Shown here: piece by piece, positions 1-10,860 of the stretch
Numbering within the stretch: position 1 is the stretch's first letter
Layout of the letters: each line of letters begins with the position of its first letter
Origin: Gymnopus androsaceus JB14
Taxonomy: Eukaryota > Basidiomycota > Agaricomycetes > Agaricales > Omphalotaceae
Assembly (NCBI GenBank): GCA_009733575.1
Contig: ML769698.1
Location: 1 to 51,422 of the forward strand
Direction of reading: 5' to 3'
DNA: 51,422 nucleotides
Position numbers and translations under genes: made by a program
Notes under the pieces: model-generated
Database searches by the model: none
Seen by the model: only the letters and a program-made list of their open reading frames with translations
What the model was told of the DNA's origin: nothing

Positions 1-1077
1 GTGTGCAGGTGATATTTGTGACCCATTACCTGACAAGAAAATTGAGGAATTTCATCGGACTCCTTGTCACTTTCATCTCTGTCGGAATCTGAGTTCTCGT
101 TTTTCTATAAATTGTGGATAAGTACACATGAAGCGCATATCGGAATGACGGAACAAAGTGAAAAGTTTTTTTTTGTACGTATTAGAATCTAAATCATCTA
201 CACTACCTCTGCTCAGCTTTGAGGTTTTTGAGGACGTACTAGGACATGTAATAAGGTACTCAAGATAGCGTAAATTGGCTTCGAAGCGCTGACGCGCTGG
301 CCCTGAAGTACGCTAAGCTGGACAAGGACCCGATTTCTGAGGCCTAAAGTACGCTATATTTGGACAAGGATTTTGCCAAAATCGGGTCCTAAAGTACGCT
401 ATTTCGGACAGAGTTCAATAGGAGATTCCGGGGGCCTGAATAGGTACTGGTGGTATGGGTATGAATTTTGGACATGCTAGCAATGGTATGAACTTTAGCA
501 CAGGTTCTAGTAATCCTGTCGTTATTATTATAACTTATCAATACCATACAACATTTGAACAAACGCCCTTCGATATCAATGAACTTATAATCATTGACTT
601 CACATACAATGTTGACTAACTTCTATAGCGCCTGGGTTGTATGTGACTTTGAGGTCTGCAGACATGGGTATGAGCCAGCTATTGGTGAGAGTGAGCCTTG
701 CAAGTGTGAGTGGGGGCCATCTGAGTGTGAGTGTGAGCTGGCGGAATGTGAGCATGAATGCCAGGAACGAGTGTGGTCACCCGACCAAATCAGGGGCTGC
801 GCGAGTTTCGGACATTTTCAGGGCCGAGCAAAGAAATTTTCCCCAATGTGATTCGGACAATTCAAGGGTGCGGCGGCGCAATGATTACTATGCCTGCTTG
901 TGTACTTTATACCTAGGCTCGTGAACCATCTGTCTCCGATTGGTCTCCGAAATTTATTGCTCAACAAATCACGATGACGAAGCAGTGTCATTGTACTGTA
1001 CATGTGATTATCCGAATATCCGATCATGATCCGTTTGCTGTCGTGAGCGACAACTCAACTCTTCTCTTCTCCCTCCC
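1..1077. other. gene-free leader region with repeats
   Basis: I see no supportable gene. Short open frames around 594-1030 overlap each other on both strands and have no protein-like composition. A cluster of repeated GTACGCTA words sits at 306-415, and a GTGAGTGTGAG-rich microsatellite-like patch lies at 685-760. The stretch ends immediately before the deaminase start codon, so its last few hundred bases probably include that promoter, but I recognise no specific element. Confidence 0.5.
306..418. repeat. three AAGTACGCTA motifs plus a short inverted repeat
   Basis: The word AAGTACGCTA occurs near 307, 348 and 392, each time followed within a few bases by GGACA. Between them, ACCCGAT and ATCGGGT form an inverted pair. 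This looks like the end of a transposable element or a subterminal repeat cluster. No partner end was found in the window. Confidence 0.45.
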
Positions 1078-3094
1078 ATGTCCATGTCTGAAATACCGCC
1101 TGCTCCCCTCACCGATAGTCTTAGATCGGATATTATTCTTCTTTCTTCTTACCTCTGTGGGCAACAAGCAGTCAGTTCTGTACCTCGTCCTGACGATAGA
1201 GATGCAGAGCTTTACAACCACGTCTCCACCCTCCTTACCACAGGGAATTCTCGTAACCCCAAAGCCTCCAATGTTAATGCTGTCGTAGGCAAGACAAACA
1301 TTAATTCTGTCGAATTTCTTGTCTTTGCTGAGAATGCTAGACTGCGTGAGGATGGGGAAACGGGGGCTAGAAACCTCAGAACACAGCTTAAAACAGCCGA
1401 GAGAATTAAAGCGGCAGTTGAACGGGACTCTGGCAGGAGCGAGCCAATGGGCGAAAGAGTTGATGTTGTGGCAGACAAGATGCGCGGGAAGGAATTGCTT
1501 GAGAAGTGGGCAGAAGATAAAGATAGGTAGGCTACGCGAACATCTATGAATGATGTTTTCTTGATACATGATGTTTCGCAGTTTTACATTTGATACCCAC
1601 CTCAAGGACCTCTTCGATGTAATCACCTCCCTCGGGAACGAGGCCAGCCTTTTCACTTTCCAATGCTTCATATACCGGAGAGCCTATCGAAAAGTTGCCT
1701 GGCGAGTTTTGGAGATCTCCACACATTGGGGGACATCGCCATTTGGGCTCATTAAGCAATGTTTACACCAGTCAAATCTACTCTGTAAAGAGGTTGACAT
1801 CCAACTTCCTACTCAATTTCATCAAAAACTTCAGGAGACCCTTGAGCTGAAGAATCATTCTATCCCAAACACCGACTCAGGAGATCTCTCAATAGTCAAG
1901 TATCCGGTTAATTCCGATAACGCCGAATCATGGCTTAGCATAATCTACAAACAGTGGCATGAATTGGAGGTGCACTTGCTAGTTGATAAGAAGGCGACAG
2001 AGACCACGCAGGCAAAGAAGGACACCAGGAAAGATGTGCCAAAGGCCGAGGCGATACATGCGATAGTCAATGCAATGATTAAGCTTCGAAGCCTCCAGCC
2101 CGTGTTAGACCATCTTTTATCAGTTGAAGGCCTGCACAAAGTTCTGGCAGATGCTGGTATGTTCAAAAAATCGGTGCTCCTGATTGTTGTGCTCATGTTT
2201 TCCAGAGGCCAAGCAGTATAGCCTCCGAAACTCTACAACCCTACCAGCTGACAAAGCTGATGAAAATAATGTAGCCGAGAGTGAGGATAGTGAGGATCAT
2301 GATGAGTTAAATTTGACTCAGAAGGAAGGTGAGTCCTGTAACGTCATAGCATCCTTGATTAGGTGCTAAGTGGATCCTTCAGTTGACAGCGCCCAGTTGT
2401 ACCCGAGCTATGCAACTTCTCGTCTTATGAGTGCCTTCAAAAATGTATTGGGCTGGCAATACGCCACCACATACGTTTATGCTAAAGCATCACATTTTAG
2501 AGGAACTCTCAAACTCTCCCGATTCTACTATCCTCATGGATTGGAGCCTGCAGTATTCCATCCCAAGACAGTGACAGATGTGTTGGAGAATAAATTGAAA
2601 CTAGAATCAAGCATACCCTACAATACTACAAGAATTTTATCCACGACTTTGAATGCAAAGGTTCATGCTGAAGCAGCACTCATGTCCTGGATCACCACAT
2701 TGGATGAGGTAAGACTTTAATCATTCATCATAATCTTAACTGTACTCTCATCTTCATACTTTAGAAGGAGAGCGCTTGCAGCATTGAATGGCCCATTGGG
2801 GTCAGCAAGAAATCTTGCCGATTGTGTTGGGAGCTCAGTTCGTGTCTTAAACAAGAGAACGGGCTCGTTTTCCAGCTCCCAGGCACTCATAGCACCTTCT
2901 ATCCTTGGATTCCTCCGCCTGGGATCTCTGATATAATACTGCTCAAGCTTCGGCATGTATTGCTCAATGCATGTCAGAGTTTTAAGGCAACTCATTCCAG
3001 ACAAAGCTCCACCAGCTCCGCCAAAGATCACCCACTAGTTATCGATTCTAACAATTCTAGTTGGGGTAAAGCTGAGATACCAATATCTACCTAG
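1078..3094 (+). CDS. OTT_1508-like nucleic-acid/nucleotide deaminase, five exons
   Basis: The proposed exons are 1078-1526, 1582-2156, 2206-2328, 2371-2708 and 2765-3094. All junctions have GT/AG ends and keep one frame, giving about 604 residues. The deaminase signature is split by the last intron: HAEAALMSW at about residue 481 (zinc ligand His plus catalytic Glu) and SCRLC at about 512-516 (the CxxC zinc ligands). This pairing is typical of the OTT_1508-like deaminases found in many copies in mushroom genomes; the substrate of the fungal proteins is unknown. The N-terminal 450 residues are helical and unassigned, with an acidic Glu/Asp/Ser stretch in exon 3. Both catalytic motifs are intact and no stop interrupts the model, so it may be functional. 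The 42-nt third intron is the weakest junction. A start six bases downstream (1084) is equally possible. Confidence 0.7.
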
Positions 3095-3284
3095 GATGGA
3101 CTTTGTTGTATCCGGGTTATTAGTAGTTTTACGATGTTTTTATTGTAACCTTTATCAGGAATGTCTACTTATTGACTTGAGTTAGTTTTGCAAGCATGAT
3201 GACATGTAAAGTTGATCATGTAAGGGGTGAGTACATTCATGTGACTGTGTCTGGTGTGTTGTTTTATTTGATTCCATTTGTGGA

Positions 3285-3690
3285 ATGGCTAGGGTTTCCC
3301 AAGGCTCCATAAGGAAATGTCCATATCCTGGGGAAACTCAGGGACCCAGGGCTGCACAGGGCTTTACCAGGCACATCCCAGGGATGTCCCAGGATGCCTC
3401 AGGGATACCCAGGGATATGTTTGGGCTACTCAGGGATGCTCTAGAATGCCCCTGGAATGTACCCAGGAATACTCAAGGCTTTTCAAAAAAAGTGGCATAT
3501 CCTGGGGGACTTTAAATTTTCCTCAGGGAATCTTGGGAGTCCATAGGATATGGGCATTTCCCTGGGCACCGTGAGCCACCCAGGGTGCCCAGGACCTTTC
3601 AATACTACCTGAAAAAGCCTAGGAATTAGGCATCTCCCTGGGCTCCTCCAGAGATATCCAGATATCTCAGGGCTTTAGGCACTTTTCCAG
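3285..3690. repeat. CCCAGGG-rich degenerate repeat with inverted ends
   Basis: About 400 bases are built from variants of CCAGGGAT, CTCAGGGAT and ATATCCTGGGG. The words near 3313-3334 (GGAAATGTCCATATCCTGGG) return in inverted form near 3540-3562 (GGATATGGGCATTTCC), so the patch may be a MITE-like inverted-repeat element. It could also be the subterminal repeat region of the hAT element that follows. The open frames across it have the composition of repeat translation, not of a protein. Confidence 0.5.
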
Positions 3691-3721
3691 ATGAGAGATC
3701 CCAATTGCAATAGACTGCTGG

Positions 3722-5652
3722 ATGTCACTGAACCATCATGCCTGGATGAGTATCACAACATCAAGAACTCGCATTGGAAGAGATAGCAAGGAAGAATTGG
3801 TTACCCACCTACTGGATTTTGTTGAACTTCCATGTTTGCACTTGGCTGCTAATATGGCAGAGGCACTTACAGAGGTCCTGAAAGCATATGGAATTGCGGA
3901 AAAGGTTAGTTTCAATAACTGTAAAAAGCAGCTACACTGACGTACCATAACAGATAATATCCATTACTTGTGATAATGCCTCTGCGAATATGGCTATGTT
4001 TGAAGAGCTCGTGAAAATTCTCCCTACATTTCCTGGACTGAAAGCTCATGTTCGGTGCTTTGCCCGTACAGTGAATTTGACTGCTAAAGGTGTCCTTCAT
4101 CCGTTTGAACCCAAAAAACCCAAGCTGGGTGATGATGATGCTGCTGGGCAGGCAGGATTTGGTGATGATATTGGTTTGGAGGAGCTTCATACTGAGTTGA
4201 AGGATCTTGAAGAGAATGGGGCACAAGAAAAGGATGATTTAGAGGGCTTTGTTGATGTATTGGAGGAAATGACTGAAGTCGAGCGAGAGGAATGGAATGA
4301 AGCTGTGCAGCCATTGCGAGATGCCTTGTTCAAGGTAAGCTAGGGTTAAGGTCCTATTCAGTTATTTAACTCAATTTGTTTAGTGCCACCATGTTTCCTT
4401 CAAGATCATTAACTCTCCTGCTCTCTTACTCCCTCAATGGCATGAAACAGTGGCTGGAACTGTTTTCAAGGACCGTGTACTACCCACAACATTTCAACTT
4501 GCTGGAATTTGACCTATGATATGCTCTTGGCCTTTATTGAAATGAAATCAGTTGTCATACAATTCCTGGACCGTGCATTGAATGGACTTGCTGACTATAA
4601 TCTATTGGAGGAGGAATGGGATGCTATAAGTGATCTGGTGAAGGCTCTGAAGGTACATTACTAATGCATTTCAATGTTGATATCTTCTTACTGCTTTCAT
4701 TAGATACTCAAGGATGCAACTACCTTCTTTTCATCAAATTCACCCAACATTTCCTCTGTAATTCCCGCTATGGATGCAATAGATGAAGCATTTGCTTCTG
4801 GTATTGTAGACAACCATGAGCTATGTGCTCCACTTCGTCATGCACTTTCAATCGGTAAAAAAACTCTGAATAAGTACTATGCACTCACAGATGACTCGGA
4901 CATATATTGTATGGCTATGGGTGTGTCTTTCCTTTCTAGCATTAGCCTTTACTGATATATATTTAGTTCTTCATCCATCATATAAGTTAATGTACTTCAA
5001 AAGTCTCAACTGGACCGATGAATGGATTGACGAGGCTGTTGACATCACACGTAAAGCTTGGACTGCATGCTACAAACCTTCAGCAGCTTCAGCTGGTACA
5101 GCAGCCTCTGCACTGCCTATGGTATGTTGCATCCAGTTACAGTGTTTGACCCATTACTGACGTGATTCTTCAGAACACGAGTACTTCCTCTTCCAACTCA
5201 TTTGTCTTCCTTATGGCAAAACAAATGCATGCTGCAACCCCCACTGGTAACATAGACAAGCTGGACCACTATTTTGCCGACAACTGCATACCCACTGATG
5301 ATCCACTTCAATGGTGGACCATGAACCGAAAATTTTATCCCAACCTAGCCAAGTTGGCGGTCTCGATCCATAGTATTCCAGGTATACATTGCCTTCTGTA
5401 TTGTCTTGGAGCCTACTGATGTTGCTATTTGCAGCGTCTGCAGTTTCTGTGGAGCGTAGCTTCTCACGCAGCCGTATCCTTATCAGCCATCTTTGTAACC
5501 ATCTCCATGCATTCACAATACAAGCACTAATGTGCTTTGGTGACTGGTCTCGAGAAGATTTCGTAACAAATGACGAGCTTGTAGACTTCCTCACTAATGA
5601 TTCATCTCCAATGAATGATGAAGAGGAGGTTGTGGAACTGGTCAACGAGTAG
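3722..5652 (+). pseudogene. hAT-family transposase, 5'-truncated and frameshifted
   Basis: Successive exons on the plus strand read like a hAT transposase. First comes a LLDF...NMAEAL segment, then SITCDNASANM at about 3960, FPGLKAHVRCFA, an acidic stretch, KIINSPALLLPQWHE, WNLTYDML at about 4505, an IPAMDAIDEAF segment at 4765, and the C-terminal dimerisation domain with PLQWW...YPNLAKLA and ASAVSVERSFSRSR at 5430-5470. Introns of 45-55 nt with good GT/AG ends separate the pieces (after 4334, 4651, 4917, 5118 and 5380). The reading frame changes by one base around 4480-4490, just before the WNLTYDM motif. In the conserved STRW context, Arg has become Cys. The BED zinc finger and N-terminus are missing. 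I infer a dead, 5'-truncated copy that kept its introns. Confidence 0.75.
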
Positions 5653-6029
5653 TAGTATTTGAATAAATTTTGTTGCCTTGAACTCCTTTGCTCAAAGCAT
5701 GATAAGCTGTAACTAAAATTTAATGATACTGCAGCTATAGCATCGCGCAGCATGGAAAGACCGTTGGCAAACAGCAGCAATGGTGTTGTGTAGGATGGAG
5801 AGACTGTCAGCAAACGTGTTTGCTCGCATGCGAGCAGCATTTCCTGTAAGCTCAAACTTGAGCACAGGGCAAATGCTGCTCGGATTAAGTCACGGCACTG
5901 ACAGTGATGTTGGAATCTTGCCAGCATACTATACAGCCTGCTCTGCAGAGGGAGTTGGCTATAAAGTCACCTGTGTGATATGGGGAGGAAGGGCAGGCAT
6001 GAGGCAACCAGTTGCTGGGGAATGGGATC
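5653..6029. other. no gene recognised
   Basis: This lies downstream of the hAT remnant. Overlapping short frames occur on both strands, and a repeated word pair (GGAAAGACCGTTGGCAAACA, GGAGAGACTGTCAGCAAACG) lies at 5753-5820. I see nothing I can assign. Confidence 0.4.
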
Positions 6030-6614
6030 TCAGGCAACAAAAACTTGAGAGAAGCACGGCGGTGCACCAATAATACCCTCCAAATCTTCTAGCACTTCTC
6101 TAACCTTTGCCCACTCATGTCCCTTTTCTGGCCAGCCAGAAAGCACGTTAACAAGCATGGTCCAATAATGCAGGCAGATGAGATTAGTAGAGCTGGATGA
6201 ATCCAGAGCAGCATTGGGTGCATGGTCTCTAGCCTCCACCAAAGCTGGGGTAGCTAGTTTCGAGCCCAGGATTAATTGGGAGAGAAGGTACAGGTTGTTG
6301 TGAAAGTGCAAAGGAAAAGGCCACTTGTAGTATCTCTGGCGGTATCTATCCACAGCGTTGATGGCTGCAAGTCTCTCCAGCGTGGAGTTTCCTGCACTAT
6401 TTTGCATCCCGGTGACAAAAATCTGTGCAAGAGGGTTAATGCGTTTGGGTCCTGTGAAGCGAGTCTGAGTTGTCATTGAGACTTGCTTCTTGGGCGGAAA
6501 CGTGTTGTCGTCTTCATCGAGGATGAAGCGAATGTTGTCGAGGACAGCTGAAGGCAGGTTTCCCTCGAAACCGTACACTTCCCTGTCTGCAGTGAAGAGG
6601 TTGTGTTCACCAGC
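6030..6614 (-). CDS. hypothetical protein, 3' exon only
   Basis: An uninterrupted frame begins after a plausible acceptor (CTACCCTAG, ending at 6615) and runs to a stop at 6030, giving about 194 residues. It contains EDDNTFPPKKQ, LAQIFVTGMQNSAGN and a Tyr/Trp-rich central part (YRQRYYKWPFPLHF), and ends at SQVFVA. The composition is protein-like and the long frame has no stops, but I do not recognise the family. No convincing upstream exon exists before the 6680-6790 low-complexity stretch, so this is probably the tail of a truncated gene. It sits between two transposon-type pseudogenes, which suggests repeat-borne origin. Confidence 0.4.
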   Translation of the reverse strand, partial: AGEHNLFTADREVYGFEGNLPSAVLDNIRFILDEDDNTFPPKKQVSMTTQTRFTGPKRINPLAQIFVTGMQNSAGNSTLERLAAINAVDRYRQRYYKWPFPLHFHNNLYLLSQLILGSKLATPALVEARDHAPNAALDSSSSTNLICLHYWTMLVNVLSGWPEKGHEWAKVREVLEDLEGIIGAPPCFSQVFVA

Positions 6615-6678
6615 CTAGGGTAGCTCATGGACATGCTGGTAATATTAGACGAGCAATGGGAGGAGTTGATCAGAAAGC

Positions 6679-6785
6679 ATCACATGTGATTGCTGACCCT
6701 ACCCGGAACCCAGCGGCACGGGTTTTTTTGGGGCTCAGGATGGGCTGAATTTTGGGGGTCCTGAACCTGACCTGGGCCCAACACT
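6679..6785. repeat. low-complexity CCCGG/GGGCTC patch
   Basis: Short words of the type ACCCGG, GGGGCTCAGG and CCTGGGCCC are stacked here. The patch separates the orphan exon from the 3' end of the coiled-coil family remnant and may mark a rearrangement boundary. Confidence 0.3.
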
Positions 6786-6789
6786 AGTA

Positions 6790-8509
6790 GCAAGCTCGTG
6801 TGATTTGTTAGCAAGATCGCATGGACCCTTCAGCCCTTCCTGCTTCCAAGTCTCATGCATCTCGACAACTCCATAGCAAAAAGCATTCAAAGATTTGTGA
6901 GCACTGCATCCAATGAAGATAAAAAGGCAGAGAACCCATGATTCTGCTTCAGGAAGAGCATCAAAGGCCTATTTGCCAGTACGCTGCTTGAGTAGATCCA
7001 GAGAAATTTTGCCCCATTCCTCTGTACTCCTGAAATATCTGGATTAGCAGGCGCATAGTTAAAGAAAAGAAAAAACTTGCAGCTCCTCTGCATTCTTCCC
7101 TGCTGCTTTTCAAATATCGGCATCCGTGATTTCCAACATCTCTCGAAGGATAGCAGAAGCTGACATGTCATCCATCTTCTCCCTTCCAAGGTCACGATTC
7201 GCTATCTGCTCCTTCTTTTTATCTGTCAACCTGAACTTCTTTTTGCCATCTGCAATGTGATCTGCATTCTGAAAGTTCTGCTTGCGAAAGTAATCATCAG
7301 GTTCCAGCTGCTTCCCATTGCATAGAGCCAGAGGGCTTTTGGAATAGGCTTTCACAATTTTAGTTCCAAGTTCCACAGAACTTGAAACTGACACTGAGCA
7401 GTATGATTGAGTGCAGGTAAAGCTTTGGCAAAACAAGTAACTCTAGACCAGGTAGAATGGTCATCATCATCAACACCTGGCTCATAACTAGGCATGGATA
7501 GAGTGATATGACGGGATTCCTGAGTGATTCCACACATGGTGGTACCATCAGTACCCTCACTGAATGCAGGTGCATGTGTGATTTTGCATCCGAGCTGAAT
7601 CAGACCATAGATACCCCCTTCTTTGATGCATTGACCTCCAGTACAACGGCTCATGAAGCGTTTGACTTTAACGCCGAATGCGTCAGTGACAGCCTTGATA
7701 GCAAGGTTGACATTCCGGACACCAGCCTGCTTGAGCCTACAAAAGAGTTTCTGTGCAGCAGGGAGATAAGCACCACCCTTCATTGGATCCCAGACCAAAA
7801 TTTCATCATACAATGCGTGGATCATAGCCAGGGAACTCTTCACATGTTCAACCTGCTTCTTCAGCGCATAAACCTGATTTCGAAGATCATGATTGATGGT
7901 GGATTGAGCAGAAAGTGATTTGTTGACATTGGCTAGTGAAGAGGCAAGTATAGAGTTTTCCGATTGGAGAAGCACAAAAGCATGCTCAGATTCGGAAAGT
8001 GAATGATTGAGAGAGAGGATCTTGTTGTTCTGGACATCCTTACGCGTCCTTGCATCGCGTTCCAGCCGTTTGATGTGCTTTAGCAATTTTGAATGCTCTT
8101 TTTTGAGAGTCCAGAGTTCAATCAAAGTTTTGCCTCAATTTCTTCAATTTTTGGCTACAGTCTCTTGAAGGGTTGAGATTTTGGCGTTAAGGTTGTCATT
8201 ACAAGTGTGAAGATCGAAAATTTCTAAGCGCAGGGACTGAATCTTGTCCTCCTGGGCCTTTCCTAGCAAAAGATCCTGATCACACTTTTCCTTCAGCTGC
8301 TCTATCTCCAGGTCTTTTTCCACTACAAGATCCTTCAATTCAGTCATTTCAGTTTGTTTCCTTGTCCTATGACGACCGGATTTGATGGTATTTGTGGAGT
8401 CAGTGAAAGGAGGAACCCAAATCAGCTCTGAACTGGTATTAGATTGCTTTCCAGCATTCAGGGCTTTAATGTGCACATTCAGGACAGAAGAACATTTAGA
8501 AGGAGCCAT
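6790..8509 (-). pseudogene. remnant of an uncharacterised agaricomycete coiled-coil repeat-family protein
   Basis: Reading down the minus strand from the ATG at 8509, the frame gives a basic/serine-rich start and then a long heptad-like coiled coil (8400-7830). A conserved block follows with VKRFMSRCTGGQCIKEGG, CKITHAPAFSEGTDGTT and the ESRHITLSMPSYEPG region at 7510. A further block has PDDYFRKQNFQNADH and KKQFRL-like residues at 7200-7330. The last piece, FIFIGCSAHKSLNAF followed by GLKGPCDLANKSHE, lies at 6810-6920. From memory, this arrangement matches a multicopy mushroom family of unknown function that is often annotated as hypothetical. Decay is clear: two in-frame TGA codons at 8126-8146 in the coiled coil, a frameshift near 7378, a TGA near 7107, and truncation around 6790. 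I infer a dead repeat-borne gene. Confidence 0.55.
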
Positions 8510-10023
8510 TATAGCTTTAGTTTATTGATTAATTAAGATTGAGAGAGCTCTTTGTGTCCCAAACACAAAAGAGGTAGTGAATCAACCTCAATGCAATGGG
8601 AAGGAAGAACCGTAGCATGGGTGCTTAATTACTGGCTGTAAACTTCAAGTCATTGCATGACTCAGCTCACTCTCTTCTTCATGCAACATTGAGCTCCAAA
8701 CTGAATTGTACAATCTTTTCAGAATACCTTGAGCCTTGATTTCTTTGTAAAATACTTTTTGTTCTTTGTTCAGCCATTGAGATGCTAGCTGATCTCACCC
8801 ATAAGTGCTCAATAGTGGCTCAAATATTTGATAATTCAGAAATCAGTTTCAAACAACTCGTATAGTACAATTTTAGACAATTTATCAATACCAAATGAAA
8901 ATATTTCTTTGTGGGATGCAAAAGTTATCATTTAGTACGGGCGAAGGTTTAGTGGGAACAAGCGTTCACCACTCAAGAGACTTTAGATGCCCGCTATTTG
9001 TCAAAGTGGCAACGCCCACCTCCAATGACATCAGATGACAGCATGCCTAAAGCCGAGCCATCCAAAGCCATGCCATATGCTGTTATCCAATGTCAGAGCT
9101 AATTTGGCATGGCCCGGCTCCATGCAACTTTGTGCCATGACATTGGGTAACAAGGACCGTTCCCTGACCTCTATCCTTCTCTGCCTCTTTCTACTTCAAG
9201 TTATTGTCCTCAACACATCATAAAAAGCACTGTATTGATTGACCGGCTTGACGAGCTTGCCGGGTTGCCTACAAGTACATACTCAAACTTTTGTATATAA
9301 AGTATACATTTTTGTACTATGAATACTATAAATAATCTACATGGAAACCAGGTTGTGACACAATGTGAGTTAAATTGCGGCTTGTTGATTGACCTGCTTT
9401 TTGGGGTTGAACAAGCCAAAACAAGCTGAAAAAAGCCGGTCAACCAATACTCGGCTAGTTACGATGCACTCTTTCTAAACCTTCCCCAGTACCTATGTTG
9501 CCTGCTCCTTGATTTTGTTGCATTTCTTGGTCTCAATGAGGAGGGTCTGGTGAAATTCTGTGCTGGGAATATTGCACTTCCTTAGCATGCATTTCTCATC
9601 TTCATTGTTTCCCTTTATACATGTTCCAGCCTGAACTGATAATATATATGCAGTATCTACCAGTATGAGGGCATATGTTGAAAGTTTGAAGAGTTTCGAT
9701 AGTTTGTAGCCTAATATATACAGTGTCACAGCATGCCACAGCTGTGCCATGCTGGTTACCTGTTTTGGCTATGTTATGCCATTTATATGCCAATGCCAAT
9801 CAGTGTCACATTATTCCGTGCCATGTCATGCCTTTGCAACACTAGTGCCACTGAAGCCTGCATGCAGGTGCTATGCATGTAGTGCAGAACCTGGCTGTTT
9901 CTCAATGGGACCACGCCAGTTTACCTACCTACCTACCTGCACATGAAAAACTACCTTATATGGTAAGTATCTTCAAAGTCTGAATTCATGGTGCATTATG
10001 CGTTACATGAACAGAGGGCCATA
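8510..10023. other. about 1.5 kb without a recognisable gene
   Basis: AT-rich sequence with no long frame. From 9030 to 9900 the words CATGCC, TGCCATG and GTCATG recur often on both strands, and a short ACCTACCTACCTACC microsatellite lies near 9922-9940. Several 60-85 residue frames occur in this stretch, but they overlap and look random. I find no RNA gene by eye. Confidence 0.45.
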
Positions 10024-10060
10024 CACACCAAAAAATGGACAAATTTCTGCTGAGCAGAAA
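10024..10060 (+). repeat. left copy of an inverted 37-bp repeat (mate at 23442-23478)
   Basis: CACACCAAAAAATGGACAAA followed by TTTCTGCTGAGCAGAAA. The same sequence, with one substitution (GGCC for GGAC) and one central change, occurs inverted 13.4 kb away. The two copies bracket the whole transposon nest and could be terminal inverted repeats of an outer element, or independent copies of a small repeat. Confidence 0.5.
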
Positions 10061-10189
10061 ATTCACCCACACTGCCAATGATTATACTTCAGCCAGGCTG
10101 AAGTACTGTGAGAAATAAATTATTTCAATGCATAAGATAAATGTCCTTTTTCATACAAAAATATAAAATAAATATTTCAATGAACTTAT

Positions 10190-10636
10190 GAAGGAATTAC
10201 ATTTAGACCCTCTGAATTTTGAATTTTAAACAGACTTCTGAAAGAGCGCTTTTCAATTGAGCTCTAAAAACAATAGTTTCAATGTGGACTGAATACTTTT
10301 ACTTCACAATAAGAGTAAAAGCAACTATTTTGAAGAACCTTTCAGCTTCTGATGCTTGGGCCAATCCAGGCTGCTGCCAAACCGCACAGCGAAAGGCAAT
10401 ATTTCAGTGGAAAATTGAATTGTTCTTTGAAACAATTACTTTCACTCTTATTGTAAAAGCAGGGCTTTCAAGTCCACATTGAATGTATTGTTTCCAGAAT
10501 CCAATTGAAAGCTTCTCTTTTGCACATCTATATAAAGTTCTCAATTCAGAATATCAGAATTCAATTTATTCATTGCTCTATTGAAATATATGACTTCTAC
10601 ATTTTTCTGAAAAAGTACACTTTGTAAGTTCATATA
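10190..10636. repeat. imperfect palindromic element, about 450 bp
   Basis: The halves are inverted copies of one another. CAATGTGGACTGAATACTTT near 10278 pairs with AAGTCCACATTGAATG near 10467. TTTCAATTGAGCTC near 10252 pairs with CCAATTGAAAGC near 10500. ATGAACTTATGAA near 10189 pairs with TTGTAAGTTCATATA near 10622. It abuts the left end of the DDE transposon and carries no gene; it looks like a fold-back or MITE. Confidence 0.5.
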
Positions 10637-10860
10637 GGGATTGGTGGCCAAAATTGATGCCCCCCCTCCCCCCCCCGTGACCTACTGTACCTCTATGTAG
10701 GGGTGCAATGTTATGCATCACGGAGGCTCCATTGCATTGCCCAAACACCATGATGTCACGGTCAAATTTGGGGTTGGTTGCTTAGGCTCGGACCATGACA
10801 TCGAAAAAATTGGAAAAAAAATCCAAATATATATTCATGCTCTATGTACATTAAAGATTA

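Noticed and set aside
594..924. Cys/Glu-rich 85-residue open frame and overlapping frame
   Set aside because: It is a translation of a GTGAGTGTGAG-type repeat, with competing frames of similar length and no splice or start context.
1024..1671. 215-codon minus-strand frame
   Set aside because: Antisense to exons 1 and 2 of the deaminase. Its composition is that of a shadow frame and it contains no recognisable motif.
5211..5927. 238-codon minus-strand frame
   Set aside because: Antisense to the conserved hAT C-terminal exons. The plus-strand reading has family motifs and this one has none.
9030..9900. Satellite array based on CATGCC words
   Set aside because: The words recur but without a constant period or unit length, so no array can be defined by eye.
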